Of a stretch of 64,000 bases of DNA, positions 17,683-26,608 are shown piece after piece. The translations under genes were made by a program, and so were the position numbers. This DNA is from an uncultured Bacteroidota bacterium (GTDB taxonomy: Bacteria; Bacteroidota; Bacteroidia; AKYH767-A; OLB10). The stretch spans positions 1 through 64,000 of the forward strand of contig CAADHD010000034.1 of NCBI GenBank assembly GCA_900696575.1, in the 5' to 3' direction. The first letter of the stretch is position 1; every line of letters begins with the position of its first letter. The notes beneath the pieces were generated by a model. That model did not search any database. It had not been told where the DNA came from and worked only from the letters and a program-made list of their open reading frames with translations.

Positions 17683-18912
17683 TTAATTCACTTCAATCAA
17701 ATGCCCCATTTTGTTTTTCTTGGTTAGCAGGTAATTTTTGTTATGCTTGTTAGGTTTTATACGAATGGGAATGTTCTCCACAATTTCCAATCCGTAACCA
17801 ATTAATCCTGCGCGCTTGGTGGGATTATTAGTTAATAATTTCATTTTACTCACACCGATATGCCGCAATATCTGTGCTCCGATCCCATAATCCCTTTCAT
17901 CCATTTTAAAGCCTAATTTCTGATTGGCCTCTACAGTATCGTAACCGTTCTCCTGAAGCTTGTATGCTTTCAGTTTGTTAAGCAACCCTATCCCCCTGCC
18001 CTCCTGATTCATATATACAATTACCCCTTTGCCCTCTTTCTCTATCATCTTCATGGCTTCATGTAACTGGGGTCCGCAATCGCAGCGACAAGAACCAAAA
18101 ATATCACCGGTAAGACAAGAAGAATGCACCCGCGTTAATACCGGTTCGTTTTTTCTCCATTTACCTTTTATCAATGCAAGATGCTCCTGCCCGTTATTAA
18201 TTTGCTTGTAGGCTCTTAACCTGAAATCGCCATAAACCGTTGGGAGCATTACCTCTACTTCCTGTTTAACCAATGAATCTTTTGATAACCGATAAGCAAT
18301 GAGATCTTCAATCGAAATAATTTTAAGATTGAACTCTTCGGATAATTTCAGCAACTCATTTAACCGGGCCATGCTTCCATCACGATTCATAATTTCTACC
18401 AATACTCCGGCAGGTTCAAATCCTGCAAGCGTTGATAAATCAATAGCGGCTTCTGTATGCCCCGACCTGCGAAGAACACCTCCCTCCTGAGCACGTAATG
18501 GAAAAATATGACCGGGTCTTCCTAATTCCTCCGGCTTTGTGAGGGGATTGATTAATGCCTTAATAGTTTTTGAACGGTCAGATGCTGAGATGCCTGTAGT
18601 ACATCCATGTCCTAATAAATCAACAGAAACGGTAAATGCAGTTTCATGCGAGGAAGTGTTCCGGGCAACCATCATAGGCAACTTCAATTCTTCACATCGG
18701 GTACCGGTTAAAGCAACACAGATTAGTCCCCGCCCATGGGTTGCCATGAAATTTACAACCTGCGGAGAAGCAAATCGTGCCGGAATTATAAAATCACCTT
18801 CATTCTCCCGCGAAGCATCATCAACTACAATAACCATTTTTCCCTTTCTTATGTCGCGGATTGCTGATTCGATGGAATGGAGGATTATTTTCTTTTTTTT
18901 CACTCTGTACAT
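17683..18912 (-). CDS. ribBA: Bifunctional DHBP synthase / GTP cyclohydrolase II
   Basis: Cytoplasmic riboflavin enzyme that supplies both precursors of lumazine. The N-terminal RibB domain (about 10-210) makes 3,4-dihydroxy-2-butanone 4-phosphate from ribulose 5-phosphate and shows [11 protein letters not shown] (31-41) and the GHTEAA motif (151-156). The C-terminal RibA domain (about 215-409) opens GTP. It keeps the zinc cysteines C266, C277 and C279 in [17 protein letters not shown], and NQEGRGIGL. Length (409) is normal and both active sites look intact. Its -7 element is only 9 bases from the start codon. No FMN riboswitch is recognisable upstream. Confidence 0.96.
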   Translation of the reverse strand: MYRVKKKKIILHSIESAIRDIRKGKMVIVVDDASRENEGDFIIPARFASPQVVNFMATHGRGLICVALTGTRCEELKLPMMVARNTSSHETAFTVSVDLLGHGCTTGISASDRSKTIKALINPLTKPEELGRPGHIFPLRAQEGGVLRRSGHTEAAIDLSTLAGFEPAGVLVEIMNRDGSMARLNELLKLSEEFNLKIISIEDLIAYRLSKDSLVKQEVEVMLPTVYGDFRLRAYKQINNGQEHLALIKGKWRKNEPVLTRVHSSCLTGDIFGSCRCDCGPQLHEAMKMIEKEGKGVIVYMNQEGRGIGLLNKLKAYKLQENGYDTVEANQKLGFKMDERDYGIGAQILRHIGVSKMKLLTNNPTKRAGLIGYGLEIVENIPIRIKPNKHNKNYLLTKKNKMGHLIEVN

Positions 18913-18921
18913 TTAATGCTG

Positions 18922-18929
18922 CAAATTTA
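18922..18929 (-). promoter_or_regulatory. -7 element of ribBA
   Basis: TAAATTTG on the minus strand matches TAnnTTTG, 9 bases before the start codon. This predicts a very short leader. Confidence 0.45.
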
Positions 18930-19120
18930 GGTCAAGCCGTAAGCAAAACCGTTTTCTTATCAAACTTATCCAATAGCTTACAGAAATCTTGCATTCTGCA
19001 ACCTTTTGCGGAAAATGTATAACCTAACGACATTCTCTCCGTTAAACTTGCTAAATCAATCAGCAATAAATAGTTAGCTGAGAGTTCTTAAAAATGTGAT
19101 GAGTTTAGGTTGGGACAGGG

Positions 19121-19142
19121 AGGGCAGCCCCGTAAGGCTGCC
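19121..19142. repeat. CCGTAA-loop hairpin 1
   Basis: The arms GGGCAGCC (19121-19128) and GGCTGCCC (19135-19142) pair perfectly over 8 bp around the loop CCGTAA. It is the first of three related hairpins in this gap. Confidence 0.8.
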
Positions 19143-19206
19143 CGGTTTTCCCTGGAAAATCTAAAAGAAATACCAAGAGAAAGTTTTTGGGTTGATTCAG
19201 GTAGAA

Positions 19207-19228
19207 GGGCTGCCCCGTAAGGCAGCCC
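19207..19228. repeat. CCGTAA-loop hairpin 2
   Basis: The arms GGGCTGCC (19207-19214) and GGCAGCCC (19221-19228) enclose the same CCGTAA loop. Relative to hairpin 1 the central A-T pair is exchanged for T-A on both arms, a compensatory change. Confidence 0.8.
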
Positions 19229-19265
19229 GGACATCTGACCTGCTGAAAAATTTATGCGTTCGTTT

Positions 19266-19295
19266 AAAAATGCTGCCCCGTAAGGCGGCATTTTT
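19266..19295. repeat. CCGTAA-loop hairpin 3, terminator-like
   Basis: A 12-bp stem (19266-19277 with 19284-19295, one G-U pair) carries the same CCGTAA loop. It is flanked by A and T tracts, so it resembles a rho-independent terminator in both directions, although no gene ends here. Confidence 0.75.
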
Positions 19296-19315
19296 TATTT
19301 CTGCATGTTTGCAGC

Positions 19316-19909
19316 ATGGCATACAAACCAAATGATTTTTATGCCCGAAAGGCCAAATCGGAAAACTTCGCAGCGCGCTCTGTTTACAAACTTGAAGAGA
19401 TTGATAAAAAATACAGGATATTCAAAAAAGGACAACAGATTTTAGATTTAGGCGCAGCACCCGGTTCCTGGTCTCAATATGCTTCCACAGCTATAGGTGA
19501 AAGCGGAAAAATCCTTGGTATTGACTTAAAGCCTGTTGCCATCAAGCTGAGTAATGCTGTATTCATAACAAGTAATATTCAGGAATTTGATATTCAGCTT
19601 CTCGTAACTGCACATGGCTTTAAAGAAAAGTTTGATGTGGTAATCTCTGACATGGCTCCTTCTACTTCTTCCAATCGCTTTACCGACCAGGCGCGCTCCT
19701 ATGATTTATCCATAACCGCATTACAAACTGCCATCCGGGTTCTGAAAACCGGAGGCTCATTCATTTGTAAAATTTTTGATGGACCTGATGCCAAATCTTT
19801 TGGTGATGAATTGAAAACCTATTTTAAGCTTGTCCATTCATTCAAGCCGAAAAGCACACGGAAAAGCAGCAAAGAATTTTTTTTTATCGGCCTCGGTTCC
19901 TGTTTCTGA
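19316..19909 (+). CDS. rlmE: 23S rRNA 2'-O-ribose methyltransferase RlmE (FtsJ/RrmJ)
   Basis: Methylates U2552 (E. coli numbering) of the A-loop of 23S rRNA with SAM, late in 50S assembly. The 197 residues are the family length. The SAM-binding loop is LDLGAAPGSWSQYA (43-56). The K-D-K-E tetrad is visible as K25, D112 (SDMAPS), K152 (ICKIFDG) and E187 (SSKEFFFIG). Residues 1-25 (KPNDFYARKAKSENFAARS) are typical. The ATG lies 20 bases after hairpin 3. Confidence 0.94.
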   Translation: MAYKPNDFYARKAKSENFAARSVYKLEEIDKKYRIFKKGQQILDLGAAPGSWSQYASTAIGESGKILGIDLKPVAIKLSNAVFITSNIQEFDIQLLVTAHGFKEKFDVVISDMAPSTSSNRFTDQARSYDLSITALQTAIRVLKTGGSFICKIFDGPDAKSFGDELKTYFKLVHSFKPKSTRKSSKEFFFIGLGSCF

Positions 19910-19938
19910 ATTTTCATATTTATAAAACTATCTGCACT

Positions 19939-19946
19939 TAGTTTTG
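19939..19946 (+). promoter_or_regulatory. -7 element at the YwqK-like gene
   Basis: TAGTTTTG matches TAnnTTTG and ends only four bases before the ATG at 19951. If used, the transcript would be leaderless or nearly so. Confidence 0.35.
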
Positions 19947-19950
19947 CAAA

Positions 19951-20667
19951 ATGAAAAACTCAATTTTAATCTTTTTCGGCATTCTATTCTTCACTGCAGC
20001 AAACGCACAAAAGTTTTCTGTTTTTAAAGGCGATACCATCAATCGAACGGATGAAAAAGGCCGGAAACAAGGTGTATGGAAGCGCTACTACACTACCGAT
20101 ACTCTTTTCTCCGTGACTACTTTTAAAGACGATAAACAGGTAAATGAGTCATTTCTTTACTATCCGGATGGCAAATTGAAAATGCAGGTAACATTTACTT
20201 CATCGGGCAAGCGCTGCCCTGTAATGATGTTCCATAAAAACGGAAAAAAAATGGCCACAGGATTTTATTCGGATGAGAAGAAAGACAGCACATGGAATTA
20301 TTTCAACGAACTGGAAAAACCAACTTCAACCGAACGATACAGGAATGGATTAAAGCATGGCCGATGGCTGATCTATTTTGAAAACGGAAAACCTTCTGAA
20401 GAAACAAATTATAAAAATGATAAAAAAGACGGGAAACATGTTAAGTATTTTCCTGATGGGAAAATAAAATTTCAATGCAACTATGTAAACAACCTGATGG
20501 AAGGAAAAGCAACAGGCTTTTATCCTGACGGGAAGATTCATTACACAGGTAATTACAAAAAGGGAAATTCAGAAGGTGACTGGACGTATTACCAAGAAGA
20601 CGGCACTGTAGAGTATGTAGAAAAATTTAAAAACGGAATTTCTCTTAATCCACGCCCGGTGGAATAA
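19951..20667 (+). CDS. Exported MORN-repeat protein, YwqK-like
   Basis: 238 residues. A signal peptide (MKNSILIFFGILFFTAANAQ) precedes about seven MORN-type repeats built on a G-x-W-x-x-Y/Y-x-D/N-G-K pattern (KQGVWKRYYTTD, KHGRWLIYFENGK, KDGKHVKYFPDGK, SEGDWTYYQEDG). Databases often name such proteins 'antitoxin component YwqK', but no toxin partner is adjacent and the signal peptide argues for an envelope role. MORN repeats generally bind membranes or proteins. The gene ends 4 bases from the convergent GH31 stop. Confidence 0.8.
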   Translation: MKNSILIFFGILFFTAANAQKFSVFKGDTINRTDEKGRKQGVWKRYYTTDTLFSVTTFKDDKQVNESFLYYPDGKLKMQVTFTSSGKRCPVMMFHKNGKKMATGFYSDEKKDSTWNYFNELEKPTSTERYRNGLKHGRWLIYFENGKPSEETNYKNDKKDGKHVKYFPDGKIKFQCNYVNNLMEGKATGFYPDGKIHYTGNYKKGNSEGDWTYYQEDGTVEYVEKFKNGISLNPRPVE

Positions 20668-20671
20668 TTGT

Positions 20672-23047
20672 TCAGAGAATTTCAATCCGTTTGAAATCAG
20701 CAGGCGCTTTAAAGGAAAGAGATTTATCACGGCTCCGCATGGCAAGCTTCAGGGTTTGGCCATCAATAATTACTCTTCTGGGTTTTGTAGGTAATCCGTG
20801 AACAATGATTTGATATTCCTTGTAAGCAGTTTTAAAATTGCCGAATTTATTCTGAAGTATCCTCATCTGTTTCTTATTTCCGAAAACAGAAAACCGTTTT
20901 ACCGAAAATTCTCCTCTACTGTAACCATAACCTTCGCCATCATCTTCATAAAACTCTGAATGACATCTTGATTCAGAAAAATAAGCATGAAGCTGCATTT
21001 CCTTTTTATCAATGGTTGCTGTGCTCTGTGCAACCAAAGCCATAGGAATAACAGCACCTGCTTTTACAAAAAGAGGAAAAGTATCAGATTGAACATCCAC
21101 CCATATTTCATTCCCTCCGGTTAATTCTTCATGCGTGAAAAAGTTGAACCATCTACCTTTTGGGAGATACATTTTTCTTCCGGTAACATCGGGTTTGCTG
21201 ATGGGGCAAACAAGCAGGTTATCGCCAAATCCGAACTCTTCATTTCTCAGTAAGGTATTCTTATCCTGCTGGTCAAGAAAGGCAAGCGGACGAATTACGG
21301 GTGTTCCGCGGAAAACATACTGCCAGAACGTGCTGTAGATATACGGCAATAACTGATACCTAAGTTCAATTGCCTTTCTGATTAATGACTCATTCACTTT
21401 TCCGAATGCCCATGGCTCTTTGTCGCCTTGATCTGCAGAAGAATGTCCTCTGAAAAACGGATGAAACACGGCCATTTGAATATAACGGACAAACAATTCA
21501 CCATCGGGTTCGCCAATAAATCCTCCAATATCAGTACCAATAAAGGAGACTCCTGAAACACTCATTCGCTGGCATTGAATATTGCCAATCCAGAGGTGTT
21601 CCCAACTGGCAACATTATCGCCAGTCCAGATAGAAGCATAACGCTGAACCCCGCTGTAACCGCTTCGGGTAATGATGAAGGGTCTTTTTTCAGGATGATG
21701 CCTTTTCATTCCTTCAAATGAAGCGCGCGCCATAAGCATTCCGTAAACATTATGGGCACGCCTGTGCGAAACATCCAATCCTTCGTAAAAATGCCTTACA
21801 TCGTCAGGAAAAGTTCCTGCTTCAAATACTGAAGGTTCATTCATATCATTCCATATTCCATGAACGCCATGCTTAGTTAAGTGAACACATAAATCACTCC
21901 ACCATTTTCTTACATCAGGATGGGTAAAGTCAGGAAAGTGGCAATCGCCCGGCCAAACTTTACCTCTCATTAAATCGCCATCCTGTCTGCGGCAAAACAT
22001 CCCTTTTTCTACCCCTTCGAGATAAACAAAATATTCTTTGTCAATTTTTATTCCCGGATCAATGATGGTAACAATTTTAAATCCATCTTTTTCCAGATCA
22101 TGAATCAATCGTGCCGGGTCAGGAAAGCGCTCGCTGTCCCATGTGAAGCATCGGTATCCATGCATGTAATCAATATCGAGATGAATGACATCGCATGGAA
22201 TTTTCCGGCTTCTGAATTCGGAAGCTATTTCCCTGACTTTTGAATCAGGATAATAACTCCATTTACTTTGCTGGTATCCTAATGACCATAATGGCGGCAT
22301 TTCGGGTTTGCCTGTAAGCAACACATACTGCTCAGCAACGGTAAGCAATTCAGGACCATAAATAAAATAGTAATTCATTTCACCTCCTTCTGCCCAAAAA
22401 CTTAATACCTGTTGATTTTCAAATCCGAAGTCAAAAAAAGTTTGAAAAGAATTATCAAATAAAATCCCGTAGGCATTTCCTCCGGTAATACCGAAATAGA
22501 ATGGAATGTTCCGGTAAAGCGGATCCTGCTCTTTGGCGAAACCGTAAGTATCTGTTCCCCAGTTTAAGAACCTTCTTCCGCGCAGATTCAGATTGCTTGA
22601 TTTATCACCAAGCCCGTAAAAACATTCATCGTCCTGAATTTTTTTACTGCTGTAAACATAATAACCGCCATACCCTTTGTTCTGTTCAAAATGGTATCCA
22701 CCGTCATCCTCACAGAGCAAATTTCCTTCTGCATCTTCAATGGTCAGTTCAAGTGTACTCTTTCTGACTTTAATTTTTATCAGACGGGTAATAATAATTT
22801 GAAATTCACCTGCATCCTTAATTTCAAAAGCTACAGGCTGCGGTTTGAACCGAGGATCAATAGCATAAGAAAAATCTTTCTGAAATAAATCGGGTGTAAA
22901 GCGAAATCTTACAATTCGTTCAGTCAGTAAATGCACCTGCATAATCGCATTTTCTGCTGTAAACTGTATGATATTATTATTAGCACTAACCTGCTTTAAC
23001 GCACCCGGATAGTCTTTAGCCGGCATTAAATGCACCTGTACATCCAT
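20672..23047 (-). CDS. Glycoside hydrolase family 31 alpha-glucosidase
   Basis: 791 residues, no signal peptide, so probably cytoplasmic. It releases glucose (or a related alpha-linked sugar) from non-reducing ends with retention. An N-terminal mutarotase-like beta domain (about 25-240) precedes the catalytic barrel. The nucleophile motif is GIWNDMNEPSVF with D401; the acid/base motif is WTGDN with D477. HPFFRGHS (529-536) is also typical. C-terminal beta domains include the DUF5110-like end. A glycogen-synthase-like gene is transcribed divergently 166 bases away, which suggests intracellular glucan turnover. Confidence 0.93.
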   Translation of the reverse strand: MDVQVHLMPAKDYPGALKQVSANNNIIQFTAENAIMQVHLLTERIVRFRFTPDLFQKDFSYAIDPRFKPQPVAFEIKDAGEFQIIITRLIKIKVRKSTLELTIEDAEGNLLCEDDGGYHFEQNKGYGGYYVYSSKKIQDDECFYGLGDKSSNLNLRGRRFLNWGTDTYGFAKEQDPLYRNIPFYFGITGGNAYGILFDNSFQTFFDFGFENQQVLSFWAEGGEMNYYFIYGPELLTVAEQYVLLTGKPEMPPLWSLGYQQSKWSYYPDSKVREIASEFRSRKIPCDVIHLDIDYMHGYRCFTWDSERFPDPARLIHDLEKDGFKIVTIIDPGIKIDKEYFVYLEGVEKGMFCRRQDGDLMRGKVWPGDCHFPDFTHPDVRKWWSDLCVHLTKHGVHGIWNDMNEPSVFEAGTFPDDVRHFYEGLDVSHRRAHNVYGMLMARASFEGMKRHHPEKRPFIITRSGYSGVQRYASIWTGDNVASWEHLWIGNIQCQRMSVSGVSFIGTDIGGFIGEPDGELFVRYIQMAVFHPFFRGHSSADQGDKEPWAFGKVNESLIRKAIELRYQLLPYIYSTFWQYVFRGTPVIRPLAFLDQQDKNTLLRNEEFGFGDNLLVCPISKPDVTGRKMYLPKGRWFNFFTHEELTGGNEIWVDVQSDTFPLFVKAGAVIPMALVAQSTATIDKKEMQLHAYFSESRCHSEFYEDDGEGYGYSRGEFSVKRFSVFGNKKQMRILQNKFGNFKTAYKEYQIIVHGLPTKPRRVIIDGQTLKLAMRSRDKSLSFKAPADFKRIEIL

Positions 23048-23170
23048 ACTTGCTTTTACTTATGGTCTGATAATTTTGTTCTGTCAATTTCAATGTTAAG
23101 AAATCTGAATACAGAGAGAATTTTTTGTTGTAAGGGTAATTAACGGGCGCAAATATGAAGTAAATGTAAG

Positions 23171-23178
23171 TACCTTTG
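23171..23178 (+). promoter_or_regulatory. -7 element of the glycosyltransferase gene
   Basis: TACCTTTG matches TAnnTTTG, 35 bases before the ATG at 23214. Confidence 0.4.
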
Positions 23179-23213
23179 TCCGCGATTTTTGAATTACGAT
23201 TAACAACTTTTTA

Positions 23214-24527
23214 ATGAAAAATAAACCGCGTGTGCTGATGTTGGGATGGGAATTTCCTCCGGTTATTAACGGGGGCCTGGGAGTAGCCTGCCATGATTTA
23301 TGTATGGCCATGTCGGAATATGCCCGTGTTACCATGATCATTCCGAAATCAAACCCTGATTTTAAAGTCAGAAATCTGGAATTGATCGGCATTGATACCA
23401 TTGATACGCGCACACTCAAGTACATAAATCACATCAAAGAGTACAGCAAATTAGAAAATGTCCATTTTGTTGACAGCAATCTTGATCCTTACTATTCTTC
23501 TCCCGAGCCGGGTACCATTCATGGAGAAGAAATTAAAAGCAAGTACATACGCGAAGTTGAAATTGAAGGCCAGTATTTCAGCGTTTTCAGTATTGACGAT
23601 TTGTATGGCGGTGATGTGATTGAAAAAGTTCAGGTGTTTGGAAAAATTGCTTCAAGAATTGCCACCAATATGGAGTTTGATGTGATCCATGCCCATGACT
23701 GGATGACCATGATAGCCGGAATGGAAATCAAGGCAAAAACGGGTAAGCCTCTGGTCATGCATATTCATTCGCTTGAAATAGACCGCGGAGGCGCTGCCAG
23801 CAAAGGATGGGTGTATCAATTAGAGAAAAAAGGAATGGAAACAGCCGAGGTGCTTATGCCCGTCAGCCACTTTACCGCTCAGGTTATTAAAGAGCATTAT
23901 CACATTCCTGAAAATAAAATATGGCCGGTGCATAACGGAATCCGCCCGGTAGAGGCTTACCGTTCCAAAAAGCCATATGACGAAAAGATGGTGCTTTTTG
24001 TAGGCCGGCTTACCCGGCAGAAAGGCCCGGAATTTTTCCTTGAAATAGCTGCCAGAGTACTTGAAAGATATCCGGAGGTACGTTTTGTAATGGCCGGACA
24101 AGGCGATAGTTTTCAGCAACTGCTTGAAAAGAGCGCGTTTAAAAATATAGGTCATCGCTTCCATCTTACCGGATTTCTCTCCATGGACAAAGTACATCAA
24201 ATGCTTTCCATGGCCGATGTATATTGTATGCCCTCGGTTAGTGAGCCTTTTGGTTTGTCTGCCGTGGAAGCTGCCCAGTTCGGAGTACCGGTGGTTATTT
24301 CAAAACAATCAGGAGTGGCTGAGGTGCTTAAACATGCATTGAAGTTTGATTTTTGGGATATTGACCGAGCAGCACAATACATCGTTTCCCTGCTGTTTGA
24401 TGAAGTGCTTTGCAAAAAGGTGGTGGAAGACACTAACAAGGATGTGGCAAACATTAACTGGGATAACTCAGCTCAGAAGGTTATTGAAGGTTATGCTCAT
24501 TTTTATCTCTACAACAAGGAAGAATAA
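23214..24527 (+). CDS. GT-B glycosyltransferase, glycogen/starch synthase-like
   Basis: 437 residues with the GT-B two-domain fold. The N-terminal loop MLGWEFPPVINGGLGVACHD resembles the KTGGL-type donor loop of glycogen synthases (here NGGLG). DVIHAHDWMT (about 160-169) is also typical. The C-terminal domain has LFVGRLTRQKGPE and the acidic donor-binding motif SVSEPFGLSAVEAAQFG. Likely reaction: transfer of glucose from ADP- or UDP-glucose to an alpha-glucan in the cytoplasm. Classification between GT4 and GT5 is uncertain. The GH31 gene is divergent, and both may act on the same polymer. Confidence 0.85.
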   Translation: MKNKPRVLMLGWEFPPVINGGLGVACHDLCMAMSEYARVTMIIPKSNPDFKVRNLELIGIDTIDTRTLKYINHIKEYSKLENVHFVDSNLDPYYSSPEPGTIHGEEIKSKYIREVEIEGQYFSVFSIDDLYGGDVIEKVQVFGKIASRIATNMEFDVIHAHDWMTMIAGMEIKAKTGKPLVMHIHSLEIDRGGAASKGWVYQLEKKGMETAEVLMPVSHFTAQVIKEHYHIPENKIWPVHNGIRPVEAYRSKKPYDEKMVLFVGRLTRQKGPEFFLEIAARVLERYPEVRFVMAGQGDSFQQLLEKSAFKNIGHRFHLTGFLSMDKVHQMLSMADVYCMPSVSEPFGLSAVEAAQFGVPVVISKQSGVAEVLKHALKFDFWDIDRAAQYIVSLLFDEVLCKKVVEDTNKDVANINWDNSAQKVIEGYAHFYLYNKEE

Positions 24528-24601
24528 GTTTCTTGCGTCTGATTCCGGTTTTATTTATTTAAATTTAACAAGACTTCCCAAAGCCGGCTGAGAGAATAAA
24601 A

Positions 24602-26524
24602 TCAAATTGCATAGTCAACAAAATACATATCAATCTCACCTTTGTTCTTTGCTTTTACTTTTCCGCGATGCGTACAGGCAAATTTGTTTTTCACCAATTC
24701 AAAAGTAGCCCCGCTTATATTCACTCTTCCTACTTCGCCTGATGATTCCATTCGTGAAGCAGTGTTAACCGTATCGCCCCAGATATCATAAGCAAATTTT
24801 TTTGTTCCAACTACTCCGGCTACTACAGGTCCGGTGTGTATTCCACATCGTAGTTCAAAATAGGGTTTTCCCTGGCTGATTCGATGCTGCTTGTTCTTCT
24901 CAATAAAATCAACCATCGCCAAACCGGCAGAAACTATGTCAATCGGATGTGTATTACTGGCTGCAGGCAATCCTCCGGCACACATATAAGCATCGCCTAT
25001 GGTTTTAATTTTTTCAAGTTTATGTGAAGTAATGATTTTATCAAACTCACTGTAGCAATAGTTAATTTCTGCCACTAACTCTTCGGGTGATAAAATTTCG
25101 CTGGCTTGTGTAAAATTCTTGAAGTCTGTAAAAAGAACACTTACCGAATCAAAACTCTTTGCTTTGGCTGAACCGGTAGCTTTTAATTCTTCGGCAGTTT
25201 CTTCCGGCAGAATATTCAGCAGTAACTCATCACTGCGTTTCTTTTCTTTTGATATACGGTTGCGCTGCATGAAAAATATGCCTGCAAAAACCATCACAAC
25301 AGTAAAGCCGCCAATGAATCCGTTTCTGACTAACTTCTGCTTTTGAATGATTTGTTCTTTGATTTCCTGATCTTTAGTCAACAGGTTAATCTGCGATTCT
25401 TTCTTTTCAATTTCGTAGTTGAAAGAAAGGGTTCCGAGTTTCTTATCGGTGTCAATGTTGTAAATCGTGTCTTTCAGGGCAATCAATAATGATTGGTATT
25501 TGAAAGCATTTCCGAAATCTTTTAACTCGGAATATGCTAAAGCCATTCCCTGATAAATATCTTTTAACTGATACGTGGCATTGGTTTCCGAAGCCAGATC
25601 ACGTGCTTTTATGTAGTTCTCCAAAGATTTTTTTACATCGCCTTTCTTCTCCAATGTCTGTGCAATACCAAGATAAATCAGTGCCATGTCGTTTTTAGAC
25701 TCAAGCTTGGTAGCGGCCTCTAAAGCTTCTTCGTGGTATTTAATTGCATCGTCATAGCGTCCCATTTCAGCATACACCTTTCCGATGTTATTTAAACTGT
25801 ATGGAGTATTTTCTGAACCTGCAAATGCCCGAACGGATTGATTGAAAAAATCAAGTGCCCTTTCATAATTCTTTTTCTCAAAATAAATTTCTCCAAGGTT
25901 AACGGTTACCATTCCAATGGCTTCCTTGTCTTCAATAGCAATGCATAACGGAAGCGCACGTTCATAATACTCAAGCGCGCGCTGGTGGGTAGCCGGTTTG
26001 TTGAAATAAACCGCTCCTATGTTAATCAGTGCAGTAACAATCCGAAGCGTATCCTTTATTTCCTCAGCCGGTTTTAAAGATTTCAGATAATACTCCAAAG
26101 CCTTTGCATCATCACCCTGATTAAAGTAGATAGCACCCATATTACTCAGGATATTTGCTACTCCTGCCTTATCATTTATGGATTCATAAATGGACAAGGA
26201 GTTCTGCCAGTTATTTAATGTTTCGACATACTTGCTTTGGTTGTAATATGCAATTCCCAAGTTTTTATAAGCAAGCGCTCTTCCTTTCTTAAATTGAATA
26301 CGAGATGATATTTCCAAAGCTTCATTGGCAATCTGAATTGCCTTATCAGGGTCAGAGCTGAAATAAAATTTACTCAGCGCTAACATTTCATTTACTTTAG
26401 CAGAATCGTTAGTGGCTTTATGAATGAGTTGCTGAATGCTGTCAGAGAAATTATTACTGGACAAGCTACTGACCGTACCAATTAATACAGCCAAAAAACT
26501 AAAAGCAATCCTGCTAAAATTCAT
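24602..26524 (-). CDS. TPR-containing class III adenylate cyclase
   Basis: 640 residues. A signal/anchor (1-20) is followed by about eight tetratricopeptide repeats (40-350, predicted periplasmic), a coiled segment, a membrane helix (about 402-420) and a class III cyclase domain (about 455-640). Metal-binding aspartates are D467 (LFTDFKNFT) and D511 (TIGDAYM). Substrate-selecting residues are K507 and D580, the adenine-type pair, so ATP and not GTP is predicted. N587 and R591 complete the transition-state set. TPR ligand or partner binding outside could control cAMP synthesis inside. A TATTTTCG element lies 11 bases before the start. Confidence 0.9.
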   Translation of the reverse strand: MNFSRIAFSFLAVLIGTVSSLSSNNFSDSIQQLIHKATNDSAKVNEMLALSKFYFSSDPDKAIQIANEALEISSRIQFKKGRALAYKNLGIAYYNQSKYVETLNNWQNSLSIYESINDKAGVANILSNMGAIYFNQGDDAKALEYYLKSLKPAEEIKDTLRIVTALINIGAVYFNKPATHQRALEYYERALPLCIAIEDKEAIGMVTVNLGEIYFEKKNYERALDFFNQSVRAFAGSENTPYSLNNIGKVYAEMGRYDDAIKYHEEALEAATKLESKNDMALIYLGIAQTLEKKGDVKKSLENYIKARDLASETNATYQLKDIYQGMALAYSELKDFGNAFKYQSLLIALKDTIYNIDTDKKLGTLSFNYEIEKKESQINLLTKDQEIKEQIIQKQKLVRNGFIGGFTVVMVFAGIFFMQRNRISKEKKRSDELLLNILPEETAEELKATGSAKAKSFDSVSVLFTDFKNFTQASEILSPEELVAEINYCYSEFDKIITSHKLEKIKTIGDAYMCAGGLPAASNTHPIDIVSAGLAMVDFIEKNKQHRISQGKPYFELRCGIHTGPVVAGVVGTKKFAYDIWGDTVNTASRMESSGEVGRVNISGATFELVKNKFACTHRGKVKAKNKGEIDMYFVDYAI

Positions 26525-26561
26525 ATCCTGATGGGCGAAAATAGCTTTTTCTCTATTTCAG

Positions 26562-26586
26562 AAAAAAAAAGGGAGCCTCTGCTCCC
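26562..26586 (-). terminator. Terminator of the giant T9SS gene
   Basis: The arms GGGAGC and GCTCCC (26571-26576, 26581-26586) enclose a 4-base loop. Nine U residues follow on the minus strand, 22 bases after the stop codon. Confidence 0.88.
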
Positions 26587-26608
26587 TGAAATATATTTCA
26601 CTGTTGAT

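Larger units (their letters stand above)
18930..19315. other. Divergent ribBA-rlmE intergenic region
   Basis: About 390 bases between two divergent genes. The left part has no recognisable gene or RNA fold. The right part holds three hairpins with the same loop (19121-19295), listed separately. A 67-codon minus-strand open frame across the hairpins gives repeated PYGAA peptides only because the hairpins repeat; I do not call it a gene. Confidence 0.6.

Noticed and set aside
19088-19291. 67-codon minus-strand frame with repeated PYGAA peptides
   Set aside because: The peptide repeat only mirrors the three CCGTAA-loop hairpins; it is noncoding repeat DNA.
19951-20667. YwqK-like protein as an antitoxin of a toxin-antitoxin pair
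   Set aside because: It has a signal peptide and no neighbouring toxin gene; the name is only a database label for MORN repeats.
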